Assembly: GCA_951812925.1 (NCBI GenBank)
Contig: OX638370.1
Span: 27,643,964 to 27,707,963 of the forward strand
DNA: 64,000 nucleotides
DNA from: Calliopum simillimum
Taxonomy: Eukaryota > Arthropoda > Insecta > Diptera > Lauxaniidae
Direction: 5' to 3'
The position numbers and the translations under genes were made by a program. Within the stretch, counting starts at the first letter, position 1. Every line of letters starts with the position of its first letter. A model generated the notes under the pieces. That model searched no databases, was not told the origin of the DNA, and saw only the letters and a list, made by a program, of their open reading frames with translations. Below are positions 1 to 12,296 of the stretch, in pieces.

Positions 1-3000
1 CATTGATCGCTAAGATGATCGTAGAACCAATAATTTACAACATCACTATCACGACATGGACTGACCCGTAAGTCTTCATAACAATGGGAGGGCACAATTG
101 AATCACAGCTTATGCCAGTGCAATTTACAAATTCCACACGTTTCACCTTGCGACATGGATCGATACCATTCGAATTGGGATTTTTTACACCATAAACTTC
201 ATCATTATTCCAGATCTTACGCTCTCGTTGACGTTGTCCCATACCGCCGCATGGTGCATCACATGGAGAAAAATCAGACCAATGCGAGACACCACATTCT
301 GGTGGTATATAGTCATCCAGTTTCTGGCTGTAGCTTTCGAATTTGCCAAAGCGATAACTATCGCTATGGAGCGATCTGGTTCCTTGCATTTCCGTGTTCT
401 CTTCATCGTTTCCCGCTGCGGTTTCCTCTTCATTTGCACCATTTTCCAGTTCACCTCCGCAGATGGCACCTTCACATTGCTGGGTATCTTGTAATTTGGC
501 GCGACTCACTTTCTGTGAAATGAAATGGAGAATAACAAATAGATATTAAATTGACAGTACTACTATTTAAGCATTGCGGATTTGCTTAGGAAAACCATAT
601 AAGAAAGCCAGACCTTACAGACCCGATGATCAACTAATAATTAATATGTTCCACCTCGTTGACTTACCTGACATTTCTTCTTCGCTCTTGGATTTAAGTA
701 GTGTCTCGAACGCATCATTACGCCTGCACCACAGGTAGCTGAACATGATGACCATTCACCCCAATCTGAGATGGCACATTCAGGATTCTCCTGACCGTTG
801 CTGGCAGCACCACCGTCTGCTTCACCACCACCAGTAGCTTCTTCATTATTATAGTTACCACATTTGCGTCCTACGCAATTTTGTTCTTCGCGCAAAGCAG
901 TACGGCATTTGAAGCGTCTTGCCATAGTGGGATTCTTAAATTCACGTGTACGATATTGTTTACCTGGACCACATTTAGCGCTGCATGCATCCCAGTTGCT
1001 AAAACCGTGAGTGGCACATTCGGGCGGTTCATTTTCAGCTGCGCAATATGAAATCAATTATATGAAGTTATATAAATGAACAAAATATTTAGTGGACTTA
1101 CAATCAACATTTTCGCAGGTCTTCTCATAAAGACGTCTTCTAGAGATATGCAAAGTTGCTAGCGGTTTCATTGGTGCTCCTGTGGGATCATAGAAAGGTG
1201 AACGTGGATCGTTTGGGAAATTCGACTTAATGCGACGTATGACGTCTGGCGGCACTTGTGGTTGATCTGCGGACTAAATGTTTGGGTTTTTATATAATAT
1301 TCTTCATTCCCTCAGTTTTGTTGGTCTTACCATATAAGATGGTCCGCTATCGGTACCCGCATCCCAAGGATAAAGATTATGCACTTTGTTCTCGATCCAT
1401 GAACAATTGGGCAGACAAAGTTCCAGTCCAGAAACGCCAACAATCCAGTCAGGTGATGGATCAATCATAGTGACAAGTGAAATCAAATGATGTTTGGAGT
1501 CAACGCGAAATACCGCAAAGGTTTTGCCTGTGACATTTGGATATGCAATGCCGCGTGCTTTGATAATGGTGCGTATTTGATCACTCTGAAATAAGTAAAT
1601 AGTGGTTGAATTAGAAGAAGAAGTAGTGATGGAGGTAGATAAAGAGGTAGAGGTAGAGGTAGAGGTAGAGGTAGAGGTAGAGGTAGAGGTAGAGGTAGAG
1701 GTAGAGGTAGAGGTAGAGGTAGAGGTAGAGGTAGAGGTAGAGGTAGAGGTAGAGGTAGAGGTAGAGGTAGAGGTAGAGGTAGAGGTAGAGGTAGAGGTAG
1801 AGGTAGAGGTAGAGGTAGAGGTAGAGGTAGAGGTAGAGGTAGAGGTAGAGGTAGAGGTAGAGGTAGAGGTAGAGGTAGAGGTAGAGGTAGAGGTAGAGGT
1901 AGAGGTAGAGGTAGAGGTAGAGGTAGAGGTAGAGGTAGAGGTAGAGGTAGAGGTAGAGGTAGAGGTAGAGGTAGAGGTAGAGGTAGAGGTAGAGGTAGAG
2001 GTAGAGGTAGAGGTAGAGGTAGAGGTAGAGGTAGAGGTAGAGGTAGAGGTAGAGGTAGAGGTAGAGGTAGAGGTAGAGGTAGAGGTAGAGGTAGAGGTAG
2101 AGGTAGAGGTAGAGGTAGAGGTAGAGGTAGAGGTAGAGGTAGAGGTAGAGGTAGAGGTAGAGGTAGAGGTAGAGGTAGAGGTAGAGGTAGAGGTAGAGGT
2201 AGAGGTAGAGGTAGAGGTAGAGGTAGAGGTAGAGGTAGAGGTAGAGGTAGAGGTAGAGGTAGAGGTAGAGGTAGAGGTAGAGGTAGAGGTAGAGGTAGAG
2301 GTAGAGGTAGAGGTAGAGGTAGAGGTAGAGGTAGAGGTAGAGGTAGAGGTAGAGGTAGAGGTAGAGGTAGAGGTAGAGGTAGAGGTAGAGGTAGAGGTAG
2401 AGGTAGAGGTAGAGGTAGAGGTAGAGGTAGAGGTAGAGGTAGAGGTAGAGGTAGAGGTAGAGGTAGAGGTAGAGGTAGAGGTAGAGGTAGAGGTAGAGGT
2501 AGAGGTAGAGGTAGAGGTAGAGGTAGAGGTAGAGGTAGAGGTAGAGGTAGAGGTAGAGGTAGAGGTAGAGGTAGAGGTAGAGGTAGAGGTAGAGGTAGAG
2601 GTAGAGGTAGAGGTAGAGGTAGAGGTAGAGGTAGAGATAGAGGTAGAGGTAGAGGTAAGGGTAGAGGAAGAGGAAGGAAGAGGTAGAGGTAGTTATAGGG
2701 GAAAAGCCAGAAGTAGAGCTGAAGGTAGAAGTATTGATAGAGGTAATGATTGAGGTAGATCTACTATATATTCCAGAAAAGCGGAAGTTCCAATCAATAT
2801 GAAATGATTTTTTATGAACGAGGTTATACCTGATCTTTAAGTTCACTCTCTAACGTTCTCGTCGATCCATGCTCAGCGACCTCCCGCAACCCTTCGCTAG
2901 CTGCTTCACCATATTGCCAGAAACGATAGTCAATAGTATGCGAAGCTCCAATAATATCGCTAAAGCGTGTACGCCAACTATTTGCGGGAAAATCTTTCGG

Positions 3001-3918
3001 ATGTGTATGGCGTGACCATTTTCCTTCAAAAGTGAGCTTAAGCAGAGAGAAATTTATGTACTATGTTAGTATATAAATAACCGCATGCTAAAATACGACT
3101 CACCTCATATTTGGCTTCATCGCAAGCACAGCATGGATCCATAACACTGGGTTGTGTATCAATATCATCGATTTCTTCTTCACAGATTTTTTTCGTAAGA
3201 AAACCATCGTCCATATACCAAACATCACGATGCTGTACAACAGTAGCACGCAGCAGTATACAACCATTGCCAGTCGTTGATGGTGCTACCCAACCAACTT
3301 CAATATGTGTTTTGGTGTTTGTATTAGTATTCTCTACTACATTAGGACAACGCGGGCTAAAACGCGTTTCACCCAAATCTGTTATTTCAAATGAACCCAT
3401 GCTGTCCATGCTGTCGCCATCACCATTTTCATTTTCCAAAGCCAACATGAAACTCACGAAAGACAAACCGTTGTAGGCGGAGATTGAAACTGTGGGGAAA
3501 ACAAAACAAAAATAACCAAATGTAGTTAAATAAATTCAGCAGCAAACTTTAGGGTGTATAGAAAAATCAACAATACAAATGGATATAGCATTTGTTTGTG
3601 CCAAAAAGAAAAAGTTATATTTTCTCACATGCTTTTAAGTTTTTTTTATAAAATTGCTTTTTCGCAACACCCTATTTGCATAATTTATAAGAAAAGAACA
3701 AAAACTTTCTCACAAACTACATGCCAATGTACTCTATCTCACTACTCACTATTGTATTTTTGTCCCGGTATGTATGTTGGCGGATTTCCTGATATCGATA
3801 CGACAAAGTTCTCATCTACCGACGATTTTGCTGCCGTTGTTCCTTGTGGCACGCGACTACATGCCAACGCAATGTTAAGTGTCGCTGATATTGCAATGAG
3901 TAGCACCAGCCAATTCAT
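1..3918 (-). CDS. Secreted F-spondin-like protein (signal peptide, Reeler, Spondin_N, three TSP1, partial Kunitz); 3' end outside window
   Basis: Seven coding exons on the minus strand join in phase at GT-AG sites: 3918-3750, 3489-3104, 3036-2830, 1585-1331, 1273-1102, 1038-668 and 512-1. They give 690 residues before the window edge. Residues 1-19 are a signal peptide (MNWLVLLIAISATLNIALA, then Cys). Residues about 20-185 are a Reeler domain and 186 to about 390 a Spondin_N domain (LTFEGKWS start, DPSPDWIVG core). TSP1 repeats start near residues 404, 483 and 591; the second has the WxxW and CSxTCG modification motifs. From residue 664 the spacing of Cys residues and YWFYD indicate a Kunitz/BPTI domain cut by the edge. 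Spondins are extracellular matrix proteins for cell adhesion and axon guidance. An in-frame ATG at 4092 would add 58 residues before the signal peptide; I chose 3918 because the hydrophobic leader starts there. The exact fly paralogue is not resolved. Confidence 0.93.
1643..2657. repeat. Hexanucleotide (GAGGTA)n array inside a spondin intron
   Basis: About 169 copies of a six-base unit run with almost no interruption; one unit near 2635 reads gagata. The array lies in the intron between the two Spondin_N exons (1586-2829). Because the unit is six bases, two frames stay open for over 1 kb (Val-Glu on plus, Tyr-Leu on minus). These are artefacts of the repeat, not genes. Near-perfect homogeneity suggests recent expansion, or sequence collapse or extension by the assembler. 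Confidence 0.97.
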
Positions 3919-4092
3919 TGTGACCAGTGTGTTGTTGTTGTTGTCTCCTCTCGTTGTTGGCGCTATAATTGAAATTGAAATATGGGAAAATTCTGTAGAT
4001 GACATATGAAGTCTGTTTGTTTTAATTGAATTGTTTGCACTTGACTGTGCATGAATGTTGATAACCACCAGCCAGCATGTAGTGGGAAGCAT

Positions 4093-6878
4093 TCATTCAA
4101 TAAATAGTAGCTCCATCAGTGCTATAAGGTTGCGACCAGAGTCAATTTAAAAAAATTGGATGTATAAAGAGCTCGTGAACTTTTTTCAGAAGGTACTTGT
4201 TAAAACCATTTAATCTTTTTCGGCCTGCTTAAATGGTTAGATGACGTGTACTAGCTACCATTTAATCCATTGGTTAAACTTTGGGTCTAAGTAATAGTGT
4301 TCGTGAGGGTGTAAATTGTATGATCATCACTCTGGTTGCATCTTTAAAATGTTCCTTACACAAACTGAGTTTAATTGAGTTTTGTAATTGTTTGGATGGC
4401 GTATGTAGTTTATTTATTGCGAAAGTTGATTCCGAATGTCAATGACAAAACTGCATGCAAATACGTTATTTGGTCATTAAATATTTATTTTAGAATTGAT
4501 AGAAATTTAAATGTTTATTTATAGAAAAAAGCGTAACTCTTACATGTATCTACGAATATTGATAAAACAATAGAATTTTATTTGAAAATATATGACGAAG
4601 AGATGAAGCTTTTTTGAGGGTCAAAATAAAATTGTAGGTATTGCGAATTTCAAAAAAATGCTCTTTTCGAAAAGTTTTTAATATTTATTGACACCATTTT
4701 TACTCCATTTGATGTAACCCAATAGTTATCAGACTAAAAGCAACTCAGTCTTTTGTCTCTCCTGAAATGCGTTTTCTTAGAATCAATATCTTTCTGGATG
4801 GGCAGTTGGTATTCGAAAAGACATATTTAGATTTCATAAAACCTCAAATTATATGAATAAGTTTATTGAGCAAGCTTCGAAGCTCTTTTCAATCTCAATC
4901 AACCTTTTACCACAGCCCGAAGATGATTGAAAAAGTTACTAATGTGTGGATTGCTTCTTCCAATCTAGGAAAATATCACATGCATTAAAGACACTGTTTT
5001 TCGATAGCTTTTTAGAAACCTTGGAGAAGTTTTCCCTTAATTTTATCCAATCATCTGAACTACGCGAGCATGTGTATGGTCAGTTCAAATACGAATTGAT
5101 ACAGAAAGACTTTTTAATATGCTTATCAAATCTGGGAAAATATTTGTTCAGTTGCACAAAATAAGGAAAAAAAAAGAAAATGTTGGGCTAAATTCTATAA
5201 AAAGCTGAAAAGTAACTCAGCCGGGCAAAAATAAAATGCCGCAACACGTCCAATGCGTCGCGTGAGTTCATAAAATTTTCCTCACAAATTGATTTCCAGC
5301 AGAGGTGGCCCCGCTTATTTCTAGTTTAAGTATTATTGACTTTTCCTAATGAAGGTTTGTCAAATGAATGTCATTAATCCAACTTCCCTGATCTAGAAAA
5401 ACTGTCAGTTGCAAAATGGCAGCCATCTCTCAGGGTCTACACAGCACTTAAATAATAAATACAGCTTCAGACATCAACCTTTTTTTTATATTTTATACAT
5501 CCCTGCAGTTAATTGAACTCCAAATAAGACTAGTTCCACAACAAACGAATTATCATATAATGAACTGACGATTTTTCAATATTGATGTCCTACGAATCGT
5601 CAATTATCCCCCCATGCATTACTTACTCACCAGTCGAGAGATAGTTAAAAGTTTTGAGAGTTTCGAGACTCGAATTCGAGTAGCTATTTAAAATAGAGCG
5701 ATGTTATTAGCAGAAGAATGAGCATGCAGTGCTGGATTAGCTGATGCGCAATTTAAATTGCGATTGCAAAATTTACAACTTTTTCAAATAATCAATAAAT
5801 TAACACAGTTTCGGATAATCCAATATAGTATGTAGAAATTAGGCGGAGAGAAGACGGGAGCTACAGGATTGCGTTGGTTAACTTATATTTGGAAACACCA
5901 TACCAACTTTGCTGGTTAGCGAAGAAAATTGGTTATTAATTGGACGATACGTAGATAGCGCACTTCGCTTAAAGAAGAGAGACCTTTATGCTAATCAAGC
6001 TGCCAGAAGTCAAAAAATCCTTTGACATTAAAAAACGCTGCCGCTATGCATCATCTTGATTAGCCGCTAGCGCACTTAATTTCTTCTTTGGCCGGGGTCT
6101 CGACACTAGGCCCTGTTCGCCTTGGCAGAGACCAAGAGTGTTCTAGAATAGTACAATTTTCGTCCTGCCAGAGATTGCAGTCGTTAAGACCACGTTTGTG
6201 CTCGGCTAAGGCCCAAGTTTTGAAGCGGTTTCTCTCCTCCCGGTTTTCCTACTTTACTAAAAAAGAATGTAAAAATGTTGGCAAGGGCTGCTGAAGCACA
6301 ACTCAGCCCCTCTCTCTTACAGGTGAAATATAGCGGAAATCTAACGTAGGCAAATGAAGAGATGGCATTAAATGCCTTAAAGGAAACCCCTCTGATGCAC
6401 TACCAAAAACGGTTTCTCAGAGGGAGGTATTCCCGATGAAAAGGATGTGTTTTAGTCTGTATTACATTTAGGAGAGTCCGACACGACGGGCACCGGTGAC
6501 AATCGGGCATAAGGGCGTAAATGCTTTTTAACTCCACATCCACACGCAAAAAAATGATCCGGAAAAATTGTTTTTCTTATAGCACAAAGTGATGATAATC
6601 TCATGAAAAATTACGGTTTGTTCCAGTAATTCAATTACTTTACTGAATTCTCATGAAAAAGTATTGGTTCAAAAGTAAAATATACGGTTTGAACTTAAAA
6701 AAATTCAGAAATAAACTGTAAAAAATATTGAATAGAGAAGTAAAAACTTGTCGCATGAAAAAATACCAGTGAGCTCTGCAATATTTGCTTGGAATACATT
6801 TCAATTATTACTGAGACTGTAAAAAATTTGATTGGAAAATAATTTTTTATTAAACAATAAACTATATAAATGAAAGTG
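4093..6878. other. Upstream intergenic DNA; no gene seen
   Basis: This stretch lies upstream of the spondin start. It is AT-rich and shows no coding exon I can support. A patch of higher GC content at about 5840-6550 stands out and includes a short open frame at 6088-6294. Its tail (about 6350-6530) looks like the 3' untranslated part of a retroelement, but no domain supports that. Confidence 0.5.
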
Positions 6879-6965
6879 CTACAATAGCTCAGTGGTTAGA
6901 GCGTTGCCTAGAAAAACAGAAGTCTTAAGTTCGACACCATCAACACAAACTTTTTTTTTTTATGT
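6879..6965 (+). repeat. tRNA-derived pol III-like segment
   Basis: An A-box-like TAGCTCAGTGGTTAGAGC sits at about 6885-6902 and a B-box-like AGTTCGACACC at about 6928-6938. A T-run from 6951 could act as a pol III terminator. The D-arm can pair, but the anticodon and T stems do not pair well. It therefore looks like a degenerate tRNA or a tRNA-derived SINE head rather than a functional tRNA. Confidence 0.55.
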
Positions 6966-7565
6966 TTTTATATTTTTTTTTAAAATTTACTGTGTGTAAT
7001 CAGTAAAAAATATGGTTTTTCTTTACGGGTGCACAGTTACTGAAAAAATTAGTAAAAAAAACTGGAATTTTCAATGAATTTTTAAAGTTTAGTTTTTTCC
7101 GTACAAAAAAAAAAAAAGATAAATTTTGGTTTATAGACGTGAAGCAGCACGTAATTATTGATATTATAACAATTGTTTTACTTTGAAGTATCGTATTAAG
7201 ACGTAAATTTATTAAAAAACGGAACACAACAAAAACCGCGGCACTACTCAGTAAATAAGTGAGCAAATTAAGACAAACAAAAACATGAAAACTTCGATTT
7301 TTTCGTCAATTGTCGAACCATGCACATCATTTTAACTAGAACTACGCAAGCCTCTTTTTGAAGAGTTGCAGAACTTGTTTCGTTTTGGGATTAGTTCCAA
7401 ATTTATTTAACTCCAGGGATATAAAAGATGCATTTTCTCCAATATTCTAGTAGTTTTTACTCCCATACTGAGACAACTTACATAATTTTCACTAAAACTA
7501 CCAAAAACTCGTTGCATACTTTTGGGCTTTTAATAAAAAAAATTGGAAAAAAAATCGAAAAATAT

Positions 7566-7655
7566 TGAGGGGATTCCTGAAAACGTGTAAAAGCCTCGAA
7601 AACCTCGTAAACTCTTAAAACTGTCAAATTTTATATTGATTTTGAGGAATCCCCT
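7566..7655. repeat. Small foldback element, shortened copy
   Basis: It begins GAGGGGATTCCTGAAAACGT and ends AGGAATCCCCT, which is the inverse of its start. A longer palindromic relative is at 60327-60451. This copy seems to have lost part of the right arm. Confidence 0.65.
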
Positions 7656-7659
7656 AATC

Positions 7660-9330
7660 GAAAAATTTTGAAATTTTCGTAGAAAAAAAAAATTAAAAAA
7701 TTCGAAAAAGTTGGTAAAATTATAAAATATTGGAAAAAAGTTCTTAAGAAAATTTTTAGCTTAAAAAAACGTTAGGATATTCAAAACATTTTTTGATTTT
7801 CGAAAAAATTTTGAGTTTTTGAAAAATCTTGAAAATATATTTAAAAAAATTTCAGAAAAAAGATGTGAAAATAGATTTTGGAAAACATAATTGTAAAATC
7901 CGGAAAAAGAAAATGTTGAAAAATTCAAAAACTCAAAAATATTTATCATTGCCATAATTCCCTCGCTTCACTTCGAATTTCGAAGAAATTTTTTGAGTTT
8001 ATGGGCAAGCGGAGGGAAGCGTTGCTTTTATTTTCCATCCGCTTGCTTAAAATATCAACGAATTTGTTCGAAAAATTTCCTAATATAAACTGCCAGTTAG
8101 CATAACATTTTAGTTACTGCACTTGAATCGAGATTTTTACCATTCGGTTCATTCACACAACAAAAATGTTACTCATACGTCATATTGTGTTAAATGTTTT
8201 ATTTTCGCACGTTATCAAAATTACGAAGAAATTGTGTAAATTGTTTTGATTTTTAAACAATTTTTATAAACTTTGTTTTTTATTTTCTTGAAAATGCAAT
8301 TATAATCTCTAATTTAGTTGAAACAAACAAATCAAGCCCTATAGACACTACAATTTGTCTTTTAGTTGATAAGCGGAAACTAAAAAGTTACTGCGAAATG
8401 CATTCAGCCAGACAATTGACAGCGTCCACGACAAATGTAGTCAACCACAGCAACATCAACGATAAGCAAATTACTCATATCAATGAAGTAAATTGACTGT
8501 TTGGGCGCAAAAACACCATGTAAGGGCGCCTTAATGCAAATTATTTAATCAAATTTTTTTTAATAAATTAAATAAAAAGAAAAAAAAGTATATTTTAATT
8601 GAAAACTTTCGTGCACATGGCTGGTAAATATTTTTAATAGTAAATAAAATTTGATCACATTTTTCGAGCATGAAATTAGCTAAATTTGAAATTTTATTTG
8701 CACACTCACTTTTATGGTTTCCTTCAAATAAATTTTTCTTTTCTTAAAATGCTATTTGCATACGCGTATTTCGATTTTTTTTATATAAATTCGGAAATTT
8801 TTATGCAATAAAGTTTTAAATTGTTGAAGAAATATTCAATTTTATTTAAAATTAATTTTATAACTTGTAACTTTTCTTTGCGAATATTTTTATTTTTTAA
8901 TTTTCCGTCCAAATCGTTTCAATTTAACTTTGCAACTGAACTGCATTTCAAATTTCACATTCATTTCTACCTCTTGATTATGTATGAAATTCATTCAATT
9001 CAATTTCCATTCAATTTTCAGCAATTGAACGTAATTGAAGTGTAATTGAGCGTAATGAGAAGAGAGCAAGCATCGTTTGTTTTCATATTCAAATTGGCGT
9101 TTCAGTTTCTTCAGTTTTGTTTTGCTCGCATATTTTTTGTTATTTTGTTTTGTTTACATCGGCATTTTCTTAGTGGCATAGTGATGAATGCAATTTAGCA
9201 CCTGCAAATATGCGATGGCAAATAAGCATCTCAAAGATAAAACAAAAACAGAAACAGAACGAAAAATACCCAGCAGTCGAAAGAAGCAGCGATTCCATGG
9301 TAATCGATTTTTCATCGATGAAAAAAGTTG
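7660..9330. other. AT-rich intergenic DNA
   Basis: The sequence is very AT-rich with short poly-A and CGAAAA-like low-complexity runs, especially 7660-7940. I see no exon, RNA gene or intact mobile element. Confidence 0.5.
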
Positions 9331-9339
9331 AATTGTCTA

Positions 9340-9655
9340 CTTGACTGTCATAATTTTTACTCTACGCGAATAGTAAAAAAATTAAAGTAATAAACACGAA
9401 ATTTCAAACATAAATAAACATACGTATGAACTATTTGATGGTTCTGGAAAGTTATATTTAAAAATAAAATACACATGGGCATATCTGGAAAAAGGTCAAC
9501 CAAGAGAAAAATCATAAGGTTGCCGTAATATACGTAGCACTATATATACATAGTGAAATAATGAAGAAATATTTACTCCTATACGTAGAGTAAAAAATGA
9601 TTTTCGGCAGAAAAATATATAACCACTTTTTCTTTATATTTCTAATTTCTAATAT
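9340..9655. repeat. Partial copy of the TIR-like element at 36690-37330
   Basis: Segments such as ATACGTATGAACTATTTGATGGTTCTGGAAAG match 36776-36800 closely with small changes. The flanking TTTTTACTCTACGCG also matches the left end of the second copy. The tRNA-like half present in the second copy is missing here. Confidence 0.6.
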
Positions 9656-10415
9656 AATATATTATATAAAAATGGATGTTTGTCTGTCTGTCTGTCTCAT
9701 GTGCCTGCCTAAGCCATTCATCCGATTGCGATGAAACTTTGGACATTGGTTGGAAGCATACCCGCGAAGGTTTCTAAGAAAAATTTTGGTAGGGTGCATA
9801 TTAAGGGTGGCCCTCATACAAAAATTTCTTTTAAATCGCATTTTCTCAAAGACTGCTTAATCGATTCATATGAAATTTACACCAAATTATCCAAACTCGA
9901 AGGTTTCCGAAATTCACCCGAAGGCTTCATAGTCAAAACGAAGAATATCTAGGTACACTAGAGAGAAAATATCTATGGCAGACGATCAACAGGTTTTTAT
10001 TGATAGTTTTTACGAACAACCGAATGTTCCCGAAGGTCACCCGAAGGTTTTATAGTCAAAACGAAGGATATCTGGATATATTATATGTATAGACTAGAGG
10101 GAAAACATCTATAGTACACTATCAACAATCCATAACTGACATTTTTCTTTCACATCCGAAGGTTCCCGAAGTTCACCCGAAGGTTTCACAGTCAAAACGA
10201 AGAATATCGAAGTAAACAAGAGAAGAATATCTAGGCATATTAAAGGAAAAACATCAATGGCGAACTATCAACAAGCCTTAATTGATGGTTTCCTAGGACA
10301 CCTCAGCTAAGCTATTGGAAATTTTTAAGATGATTTGAAACGAAATTAACTTTCCTGTGATACCTAAATTTTTATTGGTAACGTGGCAGTGGAGTAAATT
10401 AAAGATTAGTACGTA

Positions 10416-11328
10416 CAGTCTGTTAAATAAGAGCGTGGTCACGATTACTCGCGATCGGTAAAGTATAATGCTGTAATTTTTTTTTTTCACACAGAGGGCA
10501 GTATTGTCCTTCATGCTTCGTGAAAGTGAATCAGCTGACCACTCTTTTCAATGCGTTCTCAGCATTTTTCCAAAATGAGTACCGCGTACGCGTCGCGCTT
10601 TGAAGCCGTTTTTTTGTGTTTGCACCCCAAAGGTCCCAAAATGACCCAAGCGGCGGCTGCGAAGTATATGCAAAAGTCGAAACAGTTTGTGAGTAAGTGG
10701 GTGAATCGCTTCAAAGAAGAAAAAAATGTCGATGACTTTCCAAATCGCGGGTCTGTCGGTGTAGTGACGGAAAAACAGGAAAAACTGATCTGTGCTCTAT
10801 TTTCGAAAAATCCAACATTAACTTTGCGTGAAGGTGCTTCGAAATTGTCCCAAAAAGGTTTGAATATCTCCCACGGAACTATTCGTAATCATTTGATTGC
10901 AAATAGTGTGAAATACCGAAGTACTTTGCAAAAACCGATGCTCAGTGAAAAACATGTCCAAAAACGTCTTGAATGGGCCAAAGACAATTTGGATCGTGAC
11001 TGGGGCAACGTTATCTTCACTGATGAATCCTCTTTTTGGGCCTTTCCTATCATCAGGCATGCCTGGACCAACCGACCCTGCAACTTGAAACAGCTGGTTC
11101 GACGCATTCACAAAATTTGGAGGTCGTTTTCAGAAGAGTATGCGCAAAATCTTGTTCAAAGTATGTCGCGAAGATGTCAAGCTATAATTGATGCTGGGGG
11201 TGATTGGACCTGCTATTAATGTATTTGCATTGAAGTTTTCGATCAAATAAATCAATATTAAAAAGAATTTTCGCAATGGGTATTTTCATTTTCTCACAAC
11301 AATGACCACGCTCTTATTTAACAGACTG
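10416..11328 (+). mobile_element. Tc1-like DNA transposon, internally deleted, with perfect 26-bp inverted repeats
   Basis: The terminal repeats at 10416-10441 and 11303-11328 are exact inverse copies over 26 bases, starting CAGTCTGTTAAATAAGAGCG. Both ends are flanked by TA (10414-10415 and 11329-11330), the duplication expected of Tc1/mariner insertion. The element is 913 bp, far shorter than a full Tc1 element, because the middle of the transposase is missing. Identical ends suggest a fairly recent transposition. Confidence 0.93.
10575..11219 (+). pseudogene. Tc1-like transposase with internal deletion
   Basis: The open frame runs from ATG 10575 (an in-frame ATG at 10551 is also present) to a stop at 11219. 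It begins with a helix-turn-helix region (QAAAAKYMQKSKQFVSKWVN) and a second HTH-like part. The first catalytic Asp lies in VIFTDESSFW. After LKQLV the protein jumps to a C-terminal piece (RIHKIWRSFSEEYAQNLV, ending DWTCY). The region holding the second catalytic Asp and the third acidic residue is missing. At about 214 residues instead of about 340, it cannot be an active DDE transposase, although it could still bind its ends. Confidence 0.9.
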
Positions 11329-12019
11329 TATATAGAAAGTACTGGGGCAGTTACTATTCAATAACGAAATTAGCGGGACACGCCCCTTTCCCATGCGTAT
11401 GAAACGTAATTTAAGTGGTATCAATATTGTTTTCATAATTTTGCAAATGCTAATTTTTTGCATCCTTAGTGAATTTGCGAACATAATCAAGAGTGACTTT
11501 TTTGTCGCATTTGTCATTTATCATTTCATTGAATTCATTCGAATTTTTGATTGCTGATCAACGCTCAATATATTTAAATTCATTTTCCAAAAATCGATCG
11601 CTCGGTCGTTCTACGTCTCAAGCACGCAAGAAAAAGGCAGAACGAAATTCAGCAACAAACGAGCAACGAGAAGTGATATTGTAATCCGACCGAGAACTTC
11701 ATACTCAATAAGTTTTAATTGATAGTTTTCTGGGTCACCCGTAGGTTATCCGAAGGCCTGATAGTCAAAACAAAGAATATCTAGATGTACCAGAGGAAAA
11801 ACATCCATGGCGAACTATCAACAAGCCTTAATTAATGGTTTCCTGGGACACCACAGATAAGCTTTTGGTAATTTTTGAGATGGTTTGAAAAACATTTTTA
11901 TTGCTGACATGGCAGTGGTAAATTGACGCTTTTATTTATATTTTCTCAGCTACTGCGAATGAAAAAACTAAACAAACATGCCTAACGAAGAGGGCAGGGA
12001 AGGCTAGTTTCTAATAAAA

Positions 12020-12190
12020 ATATTTATATTTGGACGACATTTGCTTAATATAGAAATTTTATAGCTCTTCATCATATTGGTCATTGGTGAAGACTCCTAA
12101 CAATCATGTAATTGTAAGTAAAAATAAATGTTTCTATCCATCACACGGACGTACCCCGGTTCGAATCCTAGTACGTTAAATTTATTTTTT
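12020..12190 (+). repeat. tRNA-like repeat, family member 1
   Basis: It shares with copies at 21940, 22230 and 36960 the order: TCTTCATCATAT, an A-box-like TTGGTCATTGGTG, CTAACAA, the spacer TAATTGTAAGTA and then a B-box CGGTTCGAATCCT (about 12158-12170). A T-run follows at about 12183. The spacer lies where a tRNA intron would be. It is followed by actttacagtaaggtaaatatca, which is also downstream of the 37000 copy. Confidence 0.65.
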
Positions 12191-12296
12191 TGTTTGAACT
12201 TTACAGTAAGGTAAATATCAAAAAAATAACCATATTTACTTTATGATTGTACATAGTAAAAATATTTATGTTTGGACAGACAAATTTAATGCCTCT

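Larger units (their letters stand above)
9660..12009 (+). mobile_element. Helentron/DINE-like non-autonomous repeat with internal tandem units, split by a Tc1 element
   Basis: It starts after AT-rich DNA with ATGGATG and a short GTCT-type tandem (9672-9700). Imperfect tandem units of roughly 100-150 bp follow, sharing cccgaagg, agtcaaaacgaagaatatct and the gaactatcaacaagcctta motif. Units lie at about 9895-10290 and again at 11700-11850. The right end ggcagggaaggctagt near 12005 has the CTAG end typical of Helitrons. A Tc1-like element interrupts it at 10416-11328. The assignment rests on this resemblance and no Rep/helicase coding is present. Confidence 0.45.

Noticed and set aside
1602..2846. 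Open frames of about 383-411 codons encoding Val-Glu and Tyr-Leu repeats on both strands
   Set aside because: They are produced by the hexanucleotide array inside a spliced intron; no real protein composition or splice support.
3919..4092. Upstream in-frame ATG extending the spondin by 58 residues
   Set aside because: The extension has no domain and would bury the signal peptide; the ATG at 3918 starts directly with the hydrophobic leader.
7761..7955. Phe/Asn-rich minus-strand frame
   Set aside because: Its composition is that of AT-rich low-complexity DNA; no domain and no splice context.
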